NCBI GenBank assembly: GCA_003996215.1
Contig: QJPP01000272.1
Location: 62,001-126,000, forward strand
DNA: 64,000 nt
Direction of reading: 5' to 3'
Source: Jaltomata sinuosa
Taxonomy: Eukaryota > Streptophyta > Magnoliopsida > Solanales > Solanaceae
In this document: positions 60,922 through 64,000 of the stretch, one piece after another
Layout of the letters: every line of letters starts with the position of its first letter
Numbering within the stretch: position 1 is the stretch's first letter
Notes under the pieces: generated by a model
What the model saw: only the letters and a program-made list of their open reading frames with translations
Database searches by the model: none
What the model was told of the DNA's origin: nothing
Made by a program: the position numbers and the translations under genes

Positions 60922-62986
60922 TATCATGTCCCGAGGCTACCCCTAGATGTAACACGAGATCCGAGACACGTGTGGTCTATATTAACCCTTGGTCATAGCA
61001 TACTCAAATAAACTTAAGAAAATAAGCCGAAAGCATACATAGAGAAGATAGGCATCTATAACTGAAATAGCATAAAGTCTTCACAGAACCAATCTCGAAT
61101 ATAAACTAGCTATGTCTGAAGCCTCTAAGTCTGGAACGAGAGTTGATGGGACAAGACCCCAACTAAATCAGGTAATCCAAAGGAAAGAGACATAAAATAC
61201 TAACATAACTCCGGTCCTCGAATAATGAGGACTCACCAATAATCAGCGGGGTATCTGGCGTAGTCTAGCCACGTGTCTGAGGGCAGGAGCCTGAATCTTC
61301 ATCATAAAAAGATGCAACGCGAAACACGTCAGTACTATAGGATGTTCCGAATATGTGAGCTAAACAGGAAACTGAGATAAACATATTAATAACACTTGTA
61401 AAACTAAAATCGTGCTATAAGTGTAAAACTAAAATGCAAGAGACTCGATGCAATACTAAAGCAAGGTATACAAAATATCATAAGTAATCATAATAATTTT
61501 GAAGTCTGAAAGCAAAGAGTCAATGCATTTTAAAACCTGATACTGTTTCTGTGGGAGGTTCTCTAACCGACATAGACCATGTGAGCTACATGGAATCCTA
61601 TTTATACGCCCCATCGAAAGGACCCAATATACCTTGCCAGGGTATAGAGGCATGACTATGGCGTGATCACTAAATCTGATGCCCAACTGAAGGGACTTAG
61701 AACCTACGGGGCACGTAGGTTTGGGACTAAGGGTACTCTCACCCTGTCCAACTCGGTGCTAATACTACTCCCAAAAATATATACGTATAGCTCATAATAC
61801 TTACGACATATGTAATGTCAAAACTGTTCATAGCTTAGGTAGACATATATGGATGCCAAATCTTTCATAAATCATAGGGACATATCTGATGTCCAAAACT
61901 GTTGGAAAAGCATAAGGACATATCTGATGTCATGCAATTCACAAGTCATGAATCTTGAAGCTTTGCAAAACCATAATTTAAAATATACTTTCCCTTCTAA
62001 TATCGTAGCTTGAAGAATTAGGCATGCAATTTCACAAATACATAAAGACATGTTATTTAAACATGTAAACTTTCACTTGAAACATGCAATTCAATGGAAT
62101 CATGCTAGAAATCAACTTTAATGCATGCGCTTTTGAAACCAATTAAGGAATCTTATTCAAATCATAAATAAACCATAAGAAACCATGAATTGATTCATAG
62201 AATATGCTTTCATAAGCTTTTCCCAATTTAGATCAAAACCCTAATTTTACAAGTTCATAATTCACAATAAGAATTGGGGGTTTTGGGCACAAGGGTGAAA
62301 GGAACCCATTGTTGAATACCCACATACCTTGATTGAGGCTAACCCACTTGTAATTTAAAAAAAAAGAGATTTGAACTTGGAGCTTGAGACTTGGGGCTTG
62401 AAGGAGTTCTTTTCCTTTTTGGGGGATGAATGTAGATTTGAGGAGGGATTTAGGCTAATGAAGGTGAAAACCCTTCTAGAAATAGTCAAAACGACATCAT
62501 TTAAGAGTTAAAAGGGTGGGTAATAACTAAAATACCCCTGGGACATAACTAAGAAAAAACTATTTTAAAACTTGGCTTCAGGTTCCACGGGTCCTTTCTA
62601 TGGATCGCAGAACTAACCACGGCTCTTGGACTGGAGTCATATTTTCTGAGCCAAAGTTTCAGGCTGCAGATGTATTCCTATGACTCGACAGGATGACCCA
62701 TGGAAACTTCCACGAGTCGTAGAACCAACTCGTGGTTCCAGGGGAATAGACTGCCCTCAGTCTGAGTTCCATGGGTGGTTTCCATGACCCGTGAAACTAA
62801 TTATGACCCGTAGACTCCACTCGTGGTTCTCAGACCAGAGGTGGATCTGCAGGACAGGATTCACGGGTCACTTCCACGACTCATGGTTCTATCCACGACT
62901 CGTGTATTTGATATGTGATCCCTGGGAGTTCAATATTTCTACAAGTTTCTGTGTTTAAAAGCTGAATCGACTTCAGGGGTGTTACA
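60922..62986 (-). repeat. Element 3 5' LTR (2065 bp)
   Basis: TATCATGTCCCGAGGC (decayed TGTCACGCCCC) to CAGGGGTGTTACA. Collinear with 53810-55879, including the 'gacatatctgatgtc' units and the dyad tract (about 62580-62905). Confidence 0.9.
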
Positions 62987-64000
62987 ACAACGGGTACCTA
63001 GTAGGCATCATAGGCTGACTGAGTGCATATAAGATATAAAAGCAGTAAATAGAAGATAATCAAGAAAGCAGTCACAGAAAACAACAGAGAAAGCACATGA
63101 AAACTTGAACGGATAGAAGACCAAGAGAATACAAGCATGTTATGCTAGTCACAGAAGATATATATAATACAGAACACAGGTGAATAAAGAAGAACGCACG
63201 TGGATCCTTGTAAAAATAATATATAAAAAGGGAGTTTAGGAAAAGTGGCGGTATACCGTTAATCTCAAGTAAAAAGGGAAGGAAGGAAAACAAGTAAACA
63301 TACTCATGCTAGAAGCAATATAACTAACGAAATCATGCTAAACACACTCTCAAGATAAGAATAGACAGAAAACAGCCTCACAAATACAACCCTAAGATAG
63401 AAAAATCTACACCACAAGGAATCAAAAAGCCACTAACCAACACCATGATAAAATAGAATCCGCTAAATCAGAAGTGCTTAGAAGGCCACAAAACTAGTGC
63501 CTCAATCTGATAAAACTCCACTAACCCACCAGATAATCAGAAGCCCAAAGGATCAGTACTACACCAAGACAGCATCCGCTAAACCACCAATAACCGAAGG
63601 CCATAACAAACTCTACAATAGGATAGAAGTAATATAACTACCTACAGTCCCAACGGGCGCCCATACACCTGAGAAAATAATCAAATGAAATAAACCCTCC
63701 GACATCCCATACTACTGGAGCGTACACTAAGTAAACAACAAACAAGGGTTGATCCGATTACAATATGCATGATGTGATATGATATGATGGAATCGGTGTG
63801 ATAGTAACCATGTATGTACCTCCTCCGATGCCTATAGGACCAGTAGGTAGGATCCATGGAAGGACTTCCCCGTATACCTCAACTGCACTATATACCCCTC
63901 CTCCGGCACACTCAGTACGTAGCCCCTAATTCGGATCGGCAAGGTCCATGGATGTCCTCAATCACATACTAAAATAGAATTCAAAATCTCATAGTATAAC
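62987..64000 (-). repeat. Right part of the split host LTR-like sequence, running off the window
   Basis: Continues the sequence interrupted at 53809 (GGGTACCTAGTAGGCATCAT after the duplicated CAAC). No coding frame with domain character. Contains 'gatgtgatatgatatgatgg' and 'ccatgtatgtacctcctccg' stretches typical of LTR or subterminal DNA. The right terminus is not in the window. Confidence 0.5.

Larger units (their letters stand above)
53810..62986 (-). mobile_element. Chromovirus element 3 (Tekay/Del-like Ty3/gypsy), 9177 bp, both LTRs
   Basis: 3' LTR 53810-55879, PPT, pol, gag, PBS, 5' LTR 60922-62986. The LTRs are 2070 and 2065 bp and align end to end; I count about twenty differences in the first 250 bp. 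The flanking 5-mers are GCAAC (53805-53809) and ACAAC (62987-62991), a target duplication with one mismatch. Order PR-RT-RH-INT with a chromodomain tail (VLWRNQLVEGAT) near the end identifies a chromovirus. Every coding region has stops, so it cannot move on its own. Confidence 0.9.

Overview
The window looks like nuclear DNA of a flowering plant, most probably a member of the nightshade family (Solanaceae). The signs are AT-rich intergenic DNA, a 10-exon gene with GT-AG introns, long Tekay/Del-like chromovirus (Ty3/gypsy) LTR retrotransposons primed by initiator tRNA-Met, an RTE-clade LINE, a SolS/TS-type SINE, an Au-type retroposon tail, and many hAT, Mutator-like and Stowaway-like miniature elements. 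The family is inferred from the repeats; I cannot name the species.

Layout. 1-23.1 kb is a retrotransposon nest. A degenerate LTR-like block (220-3632) abuts an Athila-group pol remnant (about 3.6-4.8 kb), which is fused to a 3'-truncated minus-strand chromovirus (element 1, about 4.8-11.4 kb, one 5' LTR left). A short antisense pol scrap follows. Then comes a plus-strand chromovirus with both LTRs (element 2, 11942-21742), preceded by the pol tail of another copy, and then a minus-strand partial LTR (to 23105). 23.1-37.8 kb is AT-rich intergenic DNA with a 639-bp hAT-like element with 8-bp target duplication, a nested Mutator-like fold-back element (26.5-28.3 kb), one small single-exon gene (28567-29028, minus), a run of miniature elements, and a second Mutator-like element with a perfect 9-bp target duplication (35722-36927).

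37.8-52.6 kb (minus strand) is the main host gene: a complete D-isomer-specific 2-hydroxyacid dehydrogenase, 10 exons and 404 codons. I reconstructed it exon by exon; every junction is GT-AG, all phases agree, and the NAD-binding and catalytic residues are present. It resembles Arabidopsis AT1G72190 but has an extra N-terminal exon that looks like an organelle-targeting sequence. Its introns hold an RTE LINE, a SINE, an Au-like retroposon and several miniature elements, which stretch a 1.2-kb coding sequence to 14.8 kb.

53.3-64 kb is a second nest: chromovirus element 3 (53810-62986, minus), with both LTRs, PBS, PPT and a nearly matching 5-bp target duplication, inserted in the LTR-like DNA of a different retrotransposon that runs off the right edge. 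All retrotransposon coding regions carry stops or frameshifts. I found no CRISPR array, operon, tRNA or rRNA gene, and no clearly new multi-gene system. The most unusual structures are the dyad-symmetric repeat arrays inside the chromovirus LTRs, an unexplained 200-bp insertion in one LTR, a chimeric Athila/chromovirus reading frame, and an exon-like segment carried inside the fold-back element.
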